This document shows positions 54,843 to 63,683 of a stretch of 64,000 nt of DNA, piece after piece (the stretch's first letter is position 1; each line of letters begins with the position of its first letter). The notes beneath the pieces are model-generated. The model was not told the DNA's origin. It made no database searches and saw nothing but the letters and a program-made list of their open reading frames with translations. The stretch is from Sphingomonas sp. (GTDB lineage: Bacteria; Pseudomonadota; Alphaproteobacteria; Sphingomonadales; Sphingomonadaceae), in NCBI RefSeq assembly GCF_017304635.1, contig NZ_JAFKMA010000001.1, positions 558,001 through 622,000 on the forward strand, read 5' to 3'. Made by a program: the position numbers and the translations under genes.

Positions 54843-56651
54843 TCAGCGCAACCGCTCGATCGCCTGGGCCAGCGCGACGTAGAGTTTACCCATGTCCGAC
54901 GACAGCAGCACGACGCCCATCGGCGCGCTGTCGCGTTGAGCGAGAACGGCGCGAAGCATCGCTTCGAAATCGTGGATGTAGCGGTTGATCTGCTCGCGCG
55001 CGGTGGGATCGCCCTCATAGGCGGTAGTGACTGCGCGGATGTCGCCCGTATCAAGCAGCTTGACCGCGCGCCGGCTGAACGTGCCGCGCTCGCCCTTGAG
55101 ATACGCGGCCCACGACGAATCGAGCACATCCTTGGCATAGATGCCCGACAGGTCGATTGCCGCCGATTGCAGCGTTTCGGTCAGCTGCGTTACGCGCCGC
55201 GCGAAGCCGTCGGCGTCGTGGGTGTCGGCCAGCCGCGCGTCGATCTCGTTCGAGGCATCGGCCAGCGCGAGCATCTGCTGGTTGAGCTGATCGGACGCCT
55301 GCACCGCGGATGCAGCGGCGATTTCCTGCGCCTCGGCGATCGCGCTCAGGCTCTCTTCTAGCGCCTGACGGCCGGCCTCCTCGATCGATCCGGTCGCGTC
55401 GGGCACGATCTTCGCTATCGCTTCGCGCGCGTGATCGGCGGCGGCGTTGGCGGTGTCGCGGATCCGCATCAGGCTTTCAAGCAGTTGCGGCGCGGCCTCG
55501 CCGGCAAAGCGCTGGGCGGCGTCGTTCGAATCGGCGATCGTCTGCGTCATCGTCGCGATCCGCGCCTCGCCCTCGGCGATGGTCGCGGCGACTTGGTTCA
55601 CCACCGTCTCGATCGCGGTGATCCGCTCCGCCAACGCCGCGGCGCTGTCGGTTGCGGTGCGGTCGAGCGTCGCCTGATTGGTCGCCACCATCGCCTGCAT
55701 CGCATCGCCCTGCGCGGTGATGCCCTTGCGCGCTTCGTCGACTGCGCTGGCGGTGCGGTCGAGCAGGCCGTCTACCGTGCTCGACATGCCCGCGGTCACA
55801 CTTTCGAGCCGGGCGGCGGCGGTCTCGCTGGTCGCTTCCATCCGCGCGATATTGGCGGCGAGCCGTTCGGCTGCGCCGCTGGTCAGCGCATCGGCCTCGC
55901 GCCCGCGTTCACCGAGCGCGACGATCTGCGAGTCGAGCGCGGCGGCGTGCTGGCTCGCGGTCAGCCCGGTCGCTTCGATCCGCGCGATGAGCGCCTCGGT
56001 ATCGGTATGCGCGCGAGGCAGCGAGGCCAGCACGACCTGCAGCTTTTCCTCCGCGGTGCGCGCGGCGGCGTCGAGGCTGGCGGCCTGACGCTCGGCATCG
56101 GCGATCTGTTCGGCCATGCCGCTGGCGGCGGCCATCATCGTCGTGACTTGCGAGCCGAGCGCGGCGCGGTTTGCGTCGATCGTCCGCGACATCGCCGCGA
56201 CGACATTTTCCAGATGCTCGGCCTCGACGCGCATCGCCTGCGCGGTCGCCTGGAACCGCCGCGCCGCGACCGCGCTCGACCGGTGTGCGATCAGCCACAG
56301 CACGCCGAGCAAGATCAGCGGGATTGTCGCCAGCGCGATCGTCTGCGCCAGCGCGAAGAAACCGGCGCTGAGCGGCGGCGCCACGAACCAGCCGTAGAAT
56401 CCGACCCAGCCGATCGCGACCAAGATCAGCAGGCCGGCGAACACGCGTTCCCACGGGAAAGTCCGCGGTTCGTCCGCGACGTCGTCGGTCAGGTCGAGCA
56501 TCGCGGGCTCCGCATACAGTTCCGCGACCGGCGTGGCGACGGGTGGCGCGATGGGCGTGCCGATCGCGGTGGCGGCGGGAAAGACGATCGGATCGCCGTC
56601 CGGGATCACGTCGCTGAGACGTAGGTCGATAATGTCCGAAGCCCCCTTCAT
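54843..56651 (-). CDS. Two-TM, long coiled-coil membrane protein (TipN-like architecture)
   Basis: A 602-residue protein. The N-terminal 65 residues are acidic and Pro/Ala-rich. Two transmembrane helices follow, about 70-90 and 98-122. Then comes a coiled-coil region of about 350 residues (130-480), dominated by Ala, Glu, Thr and Arg heptads. The compact C-terminal 110 residues (from about LSGIYAKDVLDSSWAAYLKG to VALAQAIERLR) look globular and helical. This layout resembles the Caulobacter polarity protein TipN and other polar scaffolds, but sequence identity with TipN cannot be claimed. It is divergent from the HPt-like gene. Confidence 0.75.
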   Translation of the reverse strand: MKGASDIIDLRLSDVIPDGDPIVFPAATAIGTPIAPPVATPVAELYAEPAMLDLTDDVADEPRTFPWERVFAGLLILVAIGWVGFYGWFVAPPLSAGFFALAQTIALATIPLILLGVLWLIAHRSSAVAARRFQATAQAMRVEAEHLENVVAAMSRTIDANRAALGSQVTTMMAAASGMAEQIADAERQAASLDAAARTAEEKLQVVLASLPRAHTDTEALIARIEATGLTASQHAAALDSQIVALGERGREADALTSGAAERLAANIARMEATSETAAARLESVTAGMSSTVDGLLDRTASAVDEARKGITAQGDAMQAMVATNQATLDRTATDSAAALAERITAIETVVNQVAATIAEGEARIATMTQTIADSNDAAQRFAGEAAPQLLESLMRIRDTANAAADHAREAIAKIVPDATGSIEEAGRQALEESLSAIAEAQEIAAASAVQASDQLNQQMLALADASNEIDARLADTHDADGFARRVTQLTETLQSAAIDLSGIYAKDVLDSSWAAYLKGERGTFSRRAVKLLDTGDIRAVTTAYEGDPTAREQINRYIHDFEAMLRAVLAQRDSAPMGVVLLSSDMGKLYVALAQAIERLR

Positions 56652-56733
56652 GACAGCATGTTTACCATGAAATCGCCGAGCGCAAAGCGATTACGCAACG
56701 ATTGGTTAAGCCGCGCCGGACTAGGGCGGCGGC

Positions 56734-57024
56734 ATGGCCTATGACCCCGGAGCGATCGATGCGACCCTGGCGGCGGCGGTGGGTGACGATGCGTCGCTGA
56801 TCGCCGAACTCCGTATTGCCTTTGTCGACGGCGCTGAGCGCGCGATCGAGGCACTGGAGACCGCGACCGACACCGATGGCTGGACGTCGTCGGCGACGCG
56901 GCTGAAGGGGCTGGCGGCGAGCTTCGGCGCGGTCCGCCTGATGGCGCTGGCCGGACAGGCGGCGGAGCATCCCGGCGACGCCGATGTCGTCGCCAAGCTG
57001 CGCCGCGCGGTCGCTCGCCTCTAA
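56734..57024 (+). CDS. HPt-like protein lacking the phospho-acceptor histidine
   Basis: A 96-residue helical protein with the shape of an Hpt domain. The segment SSATRLKGLAASFGAVRLMA corresponds to the Hpt signature A-H-x-L-K-G-x-A-x-x-x-G-A. The position of the phospho-His is Thr55, directly before RLKG (56-59). It therefore should not take part in a phosphorelay but could still bind a receiver or kinase partner. It heads a run of four rightward genes. The fold assignment is good; the role is inferred. Confidence 0.75.
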   Translation: MAYDPGAIDATLAAAVGDDASLIAELRIAFVDGAERAIEALETATDTDGWTSSATRLKGLAASFGAVRLMALAGQAAEHPGDADVVAKLRRAVARL

Positions 57025-57064
57025 CCTTTTGCGTTGACGGCCAAGTCGCCCTAACAGCCTCGCG

Positions 57065-58246
57065 ATGATTGCGGGGTTGCTGTTCGCGACGGCTGAGGCG
57101 TCGGATCGCCATGATGCGCTGGCGGCGACCTTGCCGATCGGCGGGGTGACGCTGGTCGAGTTCCAGGCGCGATTGCTCATCGCGGCGGGCGCGACGCAAA
57201 TCGTCGTCGTCGTGTCGCGGATGACGCCCGAACTGCTCGGCGCGGTCAACCGCATCGGGCGGCGCGGCATCGCGATCGATACCGTACGGACGCCGGGCGA
57301 GGCGATCGCCAAGCTGCACCCGCTGGCGCGCGTGGTCTGGCTGGCCGACGGACTGGTGACGACAGGTGCGGTGGTCGAGGCGATGGCGGCGCGCGATCAC
57401 GACACGCTGCTGGTGTCGGCTAAAGGCGAGGGGCTTGAGCGGGTCGGGCCCGACGCGGTATGGGCGGGGATCGCGACGATCGATGCGCAGCGGATCGCCG
57501 ATGTCGCCCGGCTGCCGACCGATTACGACTTCGCCTCCGCCCTGCTGCGGACGGCGGCGCAGCGCGGTGCCGAGCATGTGACGTTGCCCGACAGCGCGGC
57601 GCGCGCCGGGCACGGTATCGAGCGCGATTCGCGGATGCTGGCGGCGAAGGGGCGCGCGGCGTTGATCGCCGCGCTGGGCGAGCGGGCCAACTGGGTCGAT
57701 CGCTACCTGATCGCGCCACTCGCGAAGGCCGTGCTGCCGCCGCTGATCGCGCGGAGCGTGCCGGCGTTCGTGATGGTCGCGATCGCAACGGCGGCAGCGT
57801 TGGTGGGGCTCGTCGCGCTGGCGCTGCGTTGGTCGGTGACGGGTCTGGTGTTCACGATCGTGGCGCTGGCATTGTTCGCGCTGGGCGATACGCTCGGCTG
57901 GCTACGCGACGAGGGGCGGTTGCGCACCGCGGTACGCTGGGCGGGACCGGGCGTGGTTGGGGCGAGCGTGCTGGCGTTCGGGTGGCAGGCGAGCGCGGAG
58001 GCGACGACCGCGATGGTGCTGGCGATCGCGCTCGTCATCGCCGCCGCGCTGGCCGAGCGGGCGGCGTCGGCGGTCGCACGGCGGCTGTGGTGGGCGGTGC
58101 CGGCGGCCTATCCGCTGATCCTGCTGGTGGCGGCGATCCTCGGCCGGCCCGCTATCGGGCTGGTGGCGGCGGGACTATATGCGGCGGCGACGCTGGGCAC
58201 GGCGATCGAGCGGTTGCGCGCGCGGCTCGCCGGCGCGACTGGCTAA
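57065..58246 (+). CDS. Nucleotidyltransferase-like protein with C-terminal membrane domain
   Basis: A 393-residue protein that I cannot place with certainty. Residues 1-180 have alternating strands and helices like an NTP-transferase: PIGGVTLVEFQARLLIAAGA, then TQIVVVVSR and VVWLADGLVTT. From about residue 210 there are six or more hydrophobic spans, starting after RYLIAPLAKAVLPPLIARS. The order resembles bifunctional nucleotidyltransferase/CDP-alcohol phosphotransferases. However, the D-x-x-D-G-x-x-A-R motif is missing; the equivalent spot reads GDTLGWLRDEG. It may be a catalytically changed relative acting on membrane lipids or polyols. Confidence 0.6.
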   Translation: MIAGLLFATAEASDRHDALAATLPIGGVTLVEFQARLLIAAGATQIVVVVSRMTPELLGAVNRIGRRGIAIDTVRTPGEAIAKLHPLARVVWLADGLVTTGAVVEAMAARDHDTLLVSAKGEGLERVGPDAVWAGIATIDAQRIADVARLPTDYDFASALLRTAAQRGAEHVTLPDSAARAGHGIERDSRMLAAKGRAALIAALGERANWVDRYLIAPLAKAVLPPLIARSVPAFVMVAIATAAALVGLVALALRWSVTGLVFTIVALALFALGDTLGWLRDEGRLRTAVRWAGPGVVGASVLAFGWQASAEATTAMVLAIALVIAAALAERAASAVARRLWWAVPAAYPLILLVAAILGRPAIGLVAAGLYAAATLGTAIERLRARLAGATG

Positions 58247-58281
58247 CCTCGCCTTAAGGACAGCCAGGCTAACGATAGCGC

Positions 58282-59337
58282 ATGTCGATCGAACGCGACA
58301 TTGGTGACGGCGTGGAAAGCGCCAGTCCGCTGCTCGCGCGCGCGACGGCCGCGGCGACGCATGGCGCGCACCGGCTGGCCGGATCGATCGACGATTTCTT
58401 CACCCCCGATGATGCGCGGCTCGACGAGCGGACGCGGACCTTGGCGGCGAGGTCGCTGGCAGCGATGGTCGGGTTGGTCGAGCGCGACGTGCGGCGGCAG
58501 GCGGCACGGGCGTTCGGCGATGGCGGCCCAGGTACGCGCGTTGCGGAGGGGGCGCCTGTCCTTGACCGCCTGATCGCGGCGGGCGTTGTGCGGGACCCGG
58601 CACTGATGCACGAGTTGCTCACGCGCGTGCGGCTCGACCTGCTCGGCGACGGACTGACCGATGCCGCCACCGATGAGCGTGGCGCGGCGAGCCTGCTGAC
58701 GCGATTGGCCGCGAGCGGCGATGCCGCGGTTGCGCAGGCGGCGATGGCGGTGATGGCGAGCGCCGCCCGTCGGCGGGGATTCCTCGACGGCAACCGGCTA
58801 GATACGACCGAGCTGCCGGCCGAATTGCACCATCGCCTGGTCTGGTGGATCGCAGCGGCGATCCGCGAGCAACTCGGCGACAGCGGCGCCGACCGGGCGC
58901 TGACCGACGCGGCGCTCCGTCACCTCGCGCAGTATGACGAGAGCGACCGGCTCGAAGCGGCGGCGGAGCGGCTGGTCGTGGCGATCGATGCGAAGCCCGC
59001 CGAGCTTCCGGTGCTGCTGGTCCACGCGATCGGCGGGCGGCACGTCGTCCTGTTCGCAGCGTTGCTTGGCGCGGCACTTCGGATCGACCTGTCAACGATG
59101 CGCGAGATCGTGAGCGAGCGCGACGCCGCCCTGTGGCTGGCCTTGCGTGCGGCGGAGCTCGACCGCACCACCGTTGCGCGGATCGGGCTGGCGCTGGCAC
59201 CCGACGCCGAGACGTTCGCCGATCAGCTCGACGAGATCATGGCGGTCGATCCGGCGGCCGCGCGGCAGGCGCTGGCCCGCTACGCGCTGCACCCGGATCT
59301 GCGCGCGGCGCTGACCGCGATCGAAGCGGCGCGATGA
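58282..59337 (+). CDS. DUF2336 family protein
   Basis: A 351-residue, almost wholly helical, Ala/Arg/Leu-rich protein of the DUF2336 type. The repeats resemble HEAT-like units (LERDV-type helices such as ARSLAAMVGLVERDVRRQAA and RHLAQYDESDRLEAAAERLV). DUF2336 proteins are found in alphaproteobacteria, often near two-component genes. Its stop overlaps the next start by 4 bases (ATGA), so it is coupled to the kinase-like gene. Confidence 0.75.
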   Translation: MSIERDIGDGVESASPLLARATAAATHGAHRLAGSIDDFFTPDDARLDERTRTLAARSLAAMVGLVERDVRRQAARAFGDGGPGTRVAEGAPVLDRLIAAGVVRDPALMHELLTRVRLDLLGDGLTDAATDERGAASLLTRLAASGDAAVAQAAMAVMASAARRRGFLDGNRLDTTELPAELHHRLVWWIAAAIREQLGDSGADRALTDAALRHLAQYDESDRLEAAAERLVVAIDAKPAELPVLLVHAIGGRHVVLFAALLGAALRIDLSTMREIVSERDAALWLALRAAELDRTTVARIGLALAPDAETFADQLDEIMAVDPAAARQALARYALHPDLRAALTAIEAAR

Positions 59338-60701
59338 GCGACACCGTTCGCGGCATGGTCGATCCCGCCGGCCGCCTGGTCGGCGCCGAGCCGGCGCTCG
59401 AAGCCCTGAACGCGCGTGCGGGCGGTACGCTCGGCGAGGCATTCGCGATCCCGCAGGTCGCGGTGCTCGCGCGATTGGCGCACCGGCTTGGCATCACCGT
59501 ATCGCGCCACGTCACCGCGGCCGACGGGCCCGACGAGATCGAACTGTGGGTACGCGCGCTGCCCAAAGCGGACGGCGTCGCGCTGGAGATCGCCGGCTGG
59601 CGCCTGCGCCCGGCCTGGGTGCCTGCCGAATCGGCGCGGCGCGAGCGCGACCTGTTGCTCGGCGATGCCGACTGGTCGTGGGAGACCGACGCCTCGTTGT
59701 CGATCACCGCGATTACGCCGAACGCGGCGCAGCACGGCATCGTCGTCGCCAGCCTGCTCGGCCAGCCGATCGACGCGCTGATGACGCCTGAGGTGGACGA
59801 GCATGGCGGCATGCCGCTTTATGCGTTGCTGCTCGGGCATGGGCCGTTCGACGACGAGCCGGCGACGATCCGCATGACCGGCGCTCGCGTGCTGCTGTCG
59901 GCGCGGCCACGGCTCGACGCCGGCGGTACCTTTGCCGGCTACATCGGCGCGGCGCGGCATGCCGAAGTCGCGCCGGCAACGCCCGAGCCGGCGGTCCATC
60001 GCGGCACCGTCCATCCCGACGCGCTGACCGCGGCGTTCAGCGCACAGCTCGACCGCGCGCTTCGCGGGCCGCTCGATCGCATCATCGCCAATGCCGACAG
60101 CATCAACGCGCAGACCGACGGCCCGATTCGCCAGGACTATGCGGACTATGCCGCCGATATCGCGAGCGCCGGGCGGCATCTGCTCGGGCTGGTCGACGAC
60201 CTCGTCGATCTTCAGGCGATCGAGCGGCTCGACTTTGCGCCGGCGGCGGAGCCGATCGACCTTGTCGATCTCGGCCGCCGCGCCGCCGGATTGCTCGCGG
60301 TGCGCGCGGCCGAGCGTGGCGTGCGGATCGACGTACCACAGGATATCGACCGAGCGCCGGCGACGGGCGAGTTCCGCCGCGTGCTTCAGATCCTGCTCAA
60401 CCTGATCGGCAATGCGGTCCGCTATTCGCCGGAAGGCGGGATGGTCTGGGTCCGCACGCATCGCGATCGCGACAGCGCGGTGGTGATCGTCGCCGACCAG
60501 GGTAAGGGCATCGCCGTCGGGGACCAGGCGCGCATCTTCGATAAGTTCGAACGCGTCGATCCGAGCGAGCCGGGCGGTAGCGGGCTAGGCCTGTACATCG
60601 CCCGCCGGCTGGCGCGCGCGATGGGCGGCGACCTCACCGTCGATTCGGCGCCGGGGCAGGGCGCGCGGTTCGTCTTGCGATTACCGGCGCAGGCCGGCTG
60701 A
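59334..60701 (+). CDS. PAS/HATPase sensor kinase-like protein without H-box histidine
   Basis: A 455-residue soluble protein. The N-terminal 215 residues include a PAS-like domain (about 105-215, with LLLGDADWSWETDASLSITA). The DHp-like helix pair is at about 230-300, and the HATPase domain has N-box NLIGNAVRYSPEGG (Asn360), G1 DQGKG (388-392) and G2 GGSGLGL (414-420). The usual H-E-L-R-T-P-L reads R-A-L-R-G-P-L at 241-247, so the phospho-His is Arg241. It should bind ATP but cannot autophosphorylate in the usual way. The fold is secure. Its partners are probably the upstream DUF2336 and HPt-like proteins. Confidence 0.85.
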   Translation: MSDTVRGMVDPAGRLVGAEPALEALNARAGGTLGEAFAIPQVAVLARLAHRLGITVSRHVTAADGPDEIELWVRALPKADGVALEIAGWRLRPAWVPAESARRERDLLLGDADWSWETDASLSITAITPNAAQHGIVVASLLGQPIDALMTPEVDEHGGMPLYALLLGHGPFDDEPATIRMTGARVLLSARPRLDAGGTFAGYIGAARHAEVAPATPEPAVHRGTVHPDALTAAFSAQLDRALRGPLDRIIANADSINAQTDGPIRQDYADYAADIASAGRHLLGLVDDLVDLQAIERLDFAPAAEPIDLVDLGRRAAGLLAVRAAERGVRIDVPQDIDRAPATGEFRRVLQILLNLIGNAVRYSPEGGMVWVRTHRDRDSAVVIVADQGKGIAVGDQARIFDKFERVDPSEPGGSGLGLYIARRLARAMGGDLTVDSAPGQGARFVLRLPAQAG

Positions 60702-60703
60702 TC

Positions 60704-60892
60704 CTAACGCCGCCGGCTCCATAGCATCAGCATCGCGCCGAACAGCGCGATCACCGCGCCCCACACCATCCAGATACGCTGGTCGAGCATGAAGCTCGAC
60801 GCCGGCCAGTGCACCACTCCCGCGCCTTGCAGGAAGAACAGCATACCGAACGCAACGCACAGAATGCCGACGAAGCGAAACGCCCGGCGCAT
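60704..60892 (-). CDS. Small two-span membrane protein downstream of gltA
   Basis: A 62-residue protein with two hydrophobic helices (about 8-26 and 41-58), a basic N-terminus (MRRAFRF) and basic end (WSRRR). Its start ATG 60892 overlaps the gltA stop, so it is coupled to gltA. No family recognised. Confidence 0.7.
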   Translation of the reverse strand: MRRAFRFVGILCVAFGMLFFLQGAGVVHWPASSFMLDQRIWMVWGAVIALFGAMLMLWSRRR

Positions 60893-62169
60893 CAGCGCTG
60901 GTCGACGGGAACGTAATCGCGCTGGGTCGGGCCGGTGTAGAGCTGGCGCGGGCGACCGATCTTCTGCGCCGGATCGGAGATCATCTCGTTCCACTGCGCG
61001 ACCCAGCCGACCGTGCGGGCCAGCGCGAACAAAGCGGTGAACATCGTCGTCGGGAAACCGATCGCCGACAGGATCACGCCCGAATAGAAATCGACGTTGG
61101 GGAACAGCTTCTTCTCGACGAAATACGGATCGTTGATCGCCATTTCTTCGAGTTGCAGCGCGACGTCGAACACGGGGTCGCTGACGTTCATCGCCTTGAA
61201 CACCTCACGCACGGTCTGCTGCATTACCGTCGCGCGTGGGTCGTAATTCTTGTAGACTCGGTGGCCGAAGCCCATCAGGCGGAACGGGTCGTTCTTGTCC
61301 TTGGCGCGCGCGATGAACTCGGGGATGCGGTCGGGGGTGCCGATCTCGCGCAGCATGTTGAGCGCGGCTTCATTGGCGCCGCCATGCGCCGGGCCCCACA
61401 GACAGGCGATGCCGGCCGCGATGCACGCAAACGGATTGGCGCCCGACGAGCCGGCGAGGCGGACGGTGGAGGTCGACGCGTTCTGCTCATGGTCGGCATG
61501 GAGGATGAAGATGCGGTCGAGCGCCTTTTCCACCACCGGGTTCACGACATAGGGCTCGGCCGGCACGCCGAACGTCATGCGCAGGAAATTGCCGGTGTAG
61601 GACAGGCTGTTGTCGGGATAGAGGAACGGCTGGCCGACGCTGTACTTGTATGCCATCGCCGCGATCGTCGGCATCTTCGCGATCAGCCGGTGCGAGGCGA
61701 TCATCCGCTGGTGCGGGTCGTTGATGTCGCTCGAATCGTGATAGAAGGCCGAAAGCGCGCCGACCACGCCGCACATCACCGCCATCGGGTGCGCGTCGCG
61801 GCGAAACCCGCGATAGAATGTCGCTAGCTGCTCGTGCAGCATCGTGTGGCGCGTGATCGTGGTCGTGAACGACGCGAGCTCCGCCTTCGACGGCAGTTCG
61901 CCGTTCAGCAGCAGGTAGCTGACTTCCATGAAGCTCGACTGCTCGGCCAACTGACCGATCGGATAGCCGCGGTGGAGCAGCACGCCCTCGTCGCCGTCGA
62001 TATAGGTCAGCGCGCTTTCGCAGCTGGCGGTCGAAGTGAAGCCGGGATCGTAGGTGAACTTGCCGCTGTCGGCATAGAGCTTGCGGATATCGATAACGTC
62101 GGGTCCGACGGTGCCGGACATGACGGGATAGTCGTGGTCGCCGAGTTTGATGGTCATGTCGGTCATCAT
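60892..62169 (-). CDS. gltA: Citrate synthase
   Basis: A 425-residue type II (hexameric) citrate synthase. [19 protein letters not shown] lies in the N-domain. The catalytic residues are His in [13 protein letters not shown], His in [16 protein letters not shown] and Asp in [11 protein letters not shown]. It condenses oxaloacetate with acetyl-CoA and drains acetyl-CoA produced by beta-oxidation. The start at 62169 has AAGGA 5 bases upstream; a second ATG follows at once. It lies 16 bases after gltX in the same operon. Confidence 0.97.
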   Translation of the reverse strand: MMTDMTIKLGDHDYPVMSGTVGPDVIDIRKLYADSGKFTYDPGFTSTASCESALTYIDGDEGVLLHRGYPIGQLAEQSSFMEVSYLLLNGELPSKAELASFTTTITRHTMLHEQLATFYRGFRRDAHPMAVMCGVVGALSAFYHDSSDINDPHQRMIASHRLIAKMPTIAAMAYKYSVGQPFLYPDNSLSYTGNFLRMTFGVPAEPYVVNPVVEKALDRIFILHADHEQNASTSTVRLAGSSGANPFACIAAGIACLWGPAHGGANEAALNMLREIGTPDRIPEFIARAKDKNDPFRLMGFGHRVYKNYDPRATVMQQTVREVFKAMNVSDPVFDVALQLEEMAINDPYFVEKKLFPNVDFYSGVILSAIGFPTTMFTALFALARTVGWVAQWNEMISDPAQKIGRPRQLYTGPTQRDYVPVDQR

Positions 62170-62185
62170 ACTTTTCCTTCGAAAC

Positions 62186-63655
62186 TCACGCGGTCGCGTC
62201 GGCGATCCGGCCCAGGCTTTCCTCGCGGCCCAGCAAGGCGAGCACGTCGAAGATGCCGGGTGAGGTGCGCTTGCCGGTCAATGCCGCGCGTAGCGGCTGT
62301 GCGACCTGCCCCAGCTTGATCCCGGCGTCCTCGGCAACCTGCCGAACCGCATTTTCGAGGACCTCCGTATCCCAGTCTTCGACGGCGTCAAGCGCAGTGT
62401 GCACCTGCGAAAGGATGGCGCGTGCATCACCCTGCAACAACAGCGCCGCATCCTGGTCCATCGGCAGCGGTCGCGCATGGAAAAGGAAGGCCGCGCCCGT
62501 CGCGAGCTCGTTCAGATTCGCCGCGCGCGGCTTCAACACCGGCATGGTGCGTTGCAGCAGGTCAAGGTCGGGCGGGGTCAGGTCGAGCGGGATACGATCG
62601 GCTACCAGCCGAGTCAGCCGCGCATCGTCGGCCTCGCGGATGTAATGGCCGTTGAGGTTCTCGAGCTTCTTGAGGTCGAAGCGGCTGGGCGACTTCCCGA
62701 CGCCGGCCAGGTCGAACCATTCGATCGCCTGGTCGCGACCGATAATCTCGGCATCGCCGTGGCCCCAGCCGAGCCTAAGCAGGTAATTGTCGACCGCCTC
62801 CGGCAACAACCCCATCTCGTCGCGATAGGCATCGACGCCCAGCGCGCCGTGCCGCTTCGACAGCTTGGCGCCATCCGATCCGTGGATCAGCGGGATGTGC
62901 GCGTAGCTCGGGTCGGGCCAGCCCCCCTCTATTTCATCTAGCGCGCGATAGATCGGCAATTGCCGGAACGCGTTGTTCAGATGGTCGTCGCCGCGGATGA
63001 CATGCGTGACGCCCATGTCGTGATCGTCGACCACGACCGCGAGCATATAGGTCGGCGTGCCGTCGGAGCGCAGCAGGACGAGGTCGTCGATCTCGCTGTT
63101 CTGGACGGTGACTTCGCCTTGGACGAGGTCGTGGATCGTCGTCGCGCCCTCGGTCGGTGCCTTCAGGCGGATGACGTGCGGGGCTTGTGGGTCGTTCGGC
63201 ACTTGGTCGCGCCATGGCGAGCGGATGCGCAGCGGCTTCTTCGCCGCTTCCGCCTCGGCACGCATCTGGGCAAGCTCGTCCTGCGTCAGGTAGCAGCGAT
63301 AGGCGGCGCCTTTCGCGACCATCGCCATCGCGACTTCGGCATGGCGGTCCGCCCGCGCGAACTGATACGTCTCCTCGCCGTCCCAGTGCAGGTCGAGCCA
63401 GCGCATGCCGTCAAGGATCGCGTCGATCGCCGGCTGGGTCGATCGTGCGCGGTCGGTATCCTCGATCCGCAGCAGGAACTTGCCGCCATGGTGCCGTGCG
63501 AACAGCAGGTTGAACAGCGCGGTCCGCGCGCCGCCAATGTGCAGAAACCCGGTCGGCGAGGGCGCGAATCGAGTGACGACCGCTGCTCCGGCGGACGCCG
63601 TGGCCGAAGGAACGGGTGCGCCGGCGGGCGACCCGGGATCAGAACTTGCGCTCAA
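62186..63655 (-). CDS. gltX: Glutamyl-tRNA synthetase
   Basis: A 489-residue class I tRNA synthetase. The HIGH motif is [20 protein letters not shown], followed by [12 protein letters not shown]. The KMSKS-type loop is [13 protein letters not shown]. The C-terminal anticodon domain is helical. The start chosen is TTG 63655 ([14 protein letters not shown]), with GGGAG 9 bases upstream; the open frame extends further to 63715 into the comEC region and is not needed. The gene is divergent from comEC with 28 bp between starts. Confidence 0.94.
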   Translation of the reverse strand: MSASSDPGSPAGAPVPSATASAGAAVVTRFAPSPTGFLHIGGARTALFNLLFARHHGGKFLLRIEDTDRARSTQPAIDAILDGMRWLDLHWDGEETYQFARADRHAEVAMAMVAKGAAYRCYLTQDELAQMRAEAEAAKKPLRIRSPWRDQVPNDPQAPHVIRLKAPTEGATTIHDLVQGEVTVQNSEIDDLVLLRSDGTPTYMLAVVVDDHDMGVTHVIRGDDHLNNAFRQLPIYRALDEIEGGWPDPSYAHIPLIHGSDGAKLSKRHGALGVDAYRDEMGLLPEAVDNYLLRLGWGHGDAEIIGRDQAIEWFDLAGVGKSPSRFDLKKLENLNGHYIREADDARLTRLVADRIPLDLTPPDLDLLQRTMPVLKPRAANLNELATGAAFLFHARPLPMDQDAALLLQGDARAILSQVHTALDAVEDWDTEVLENAVRQVAEDAGIKLGQVAQPLRAALTGKRTSPGIFDVLALLGREESLGRIADATA

Positions 63656-63683
63656 CCGCGCGTGCTCCCAAGCTGAAGAACAT

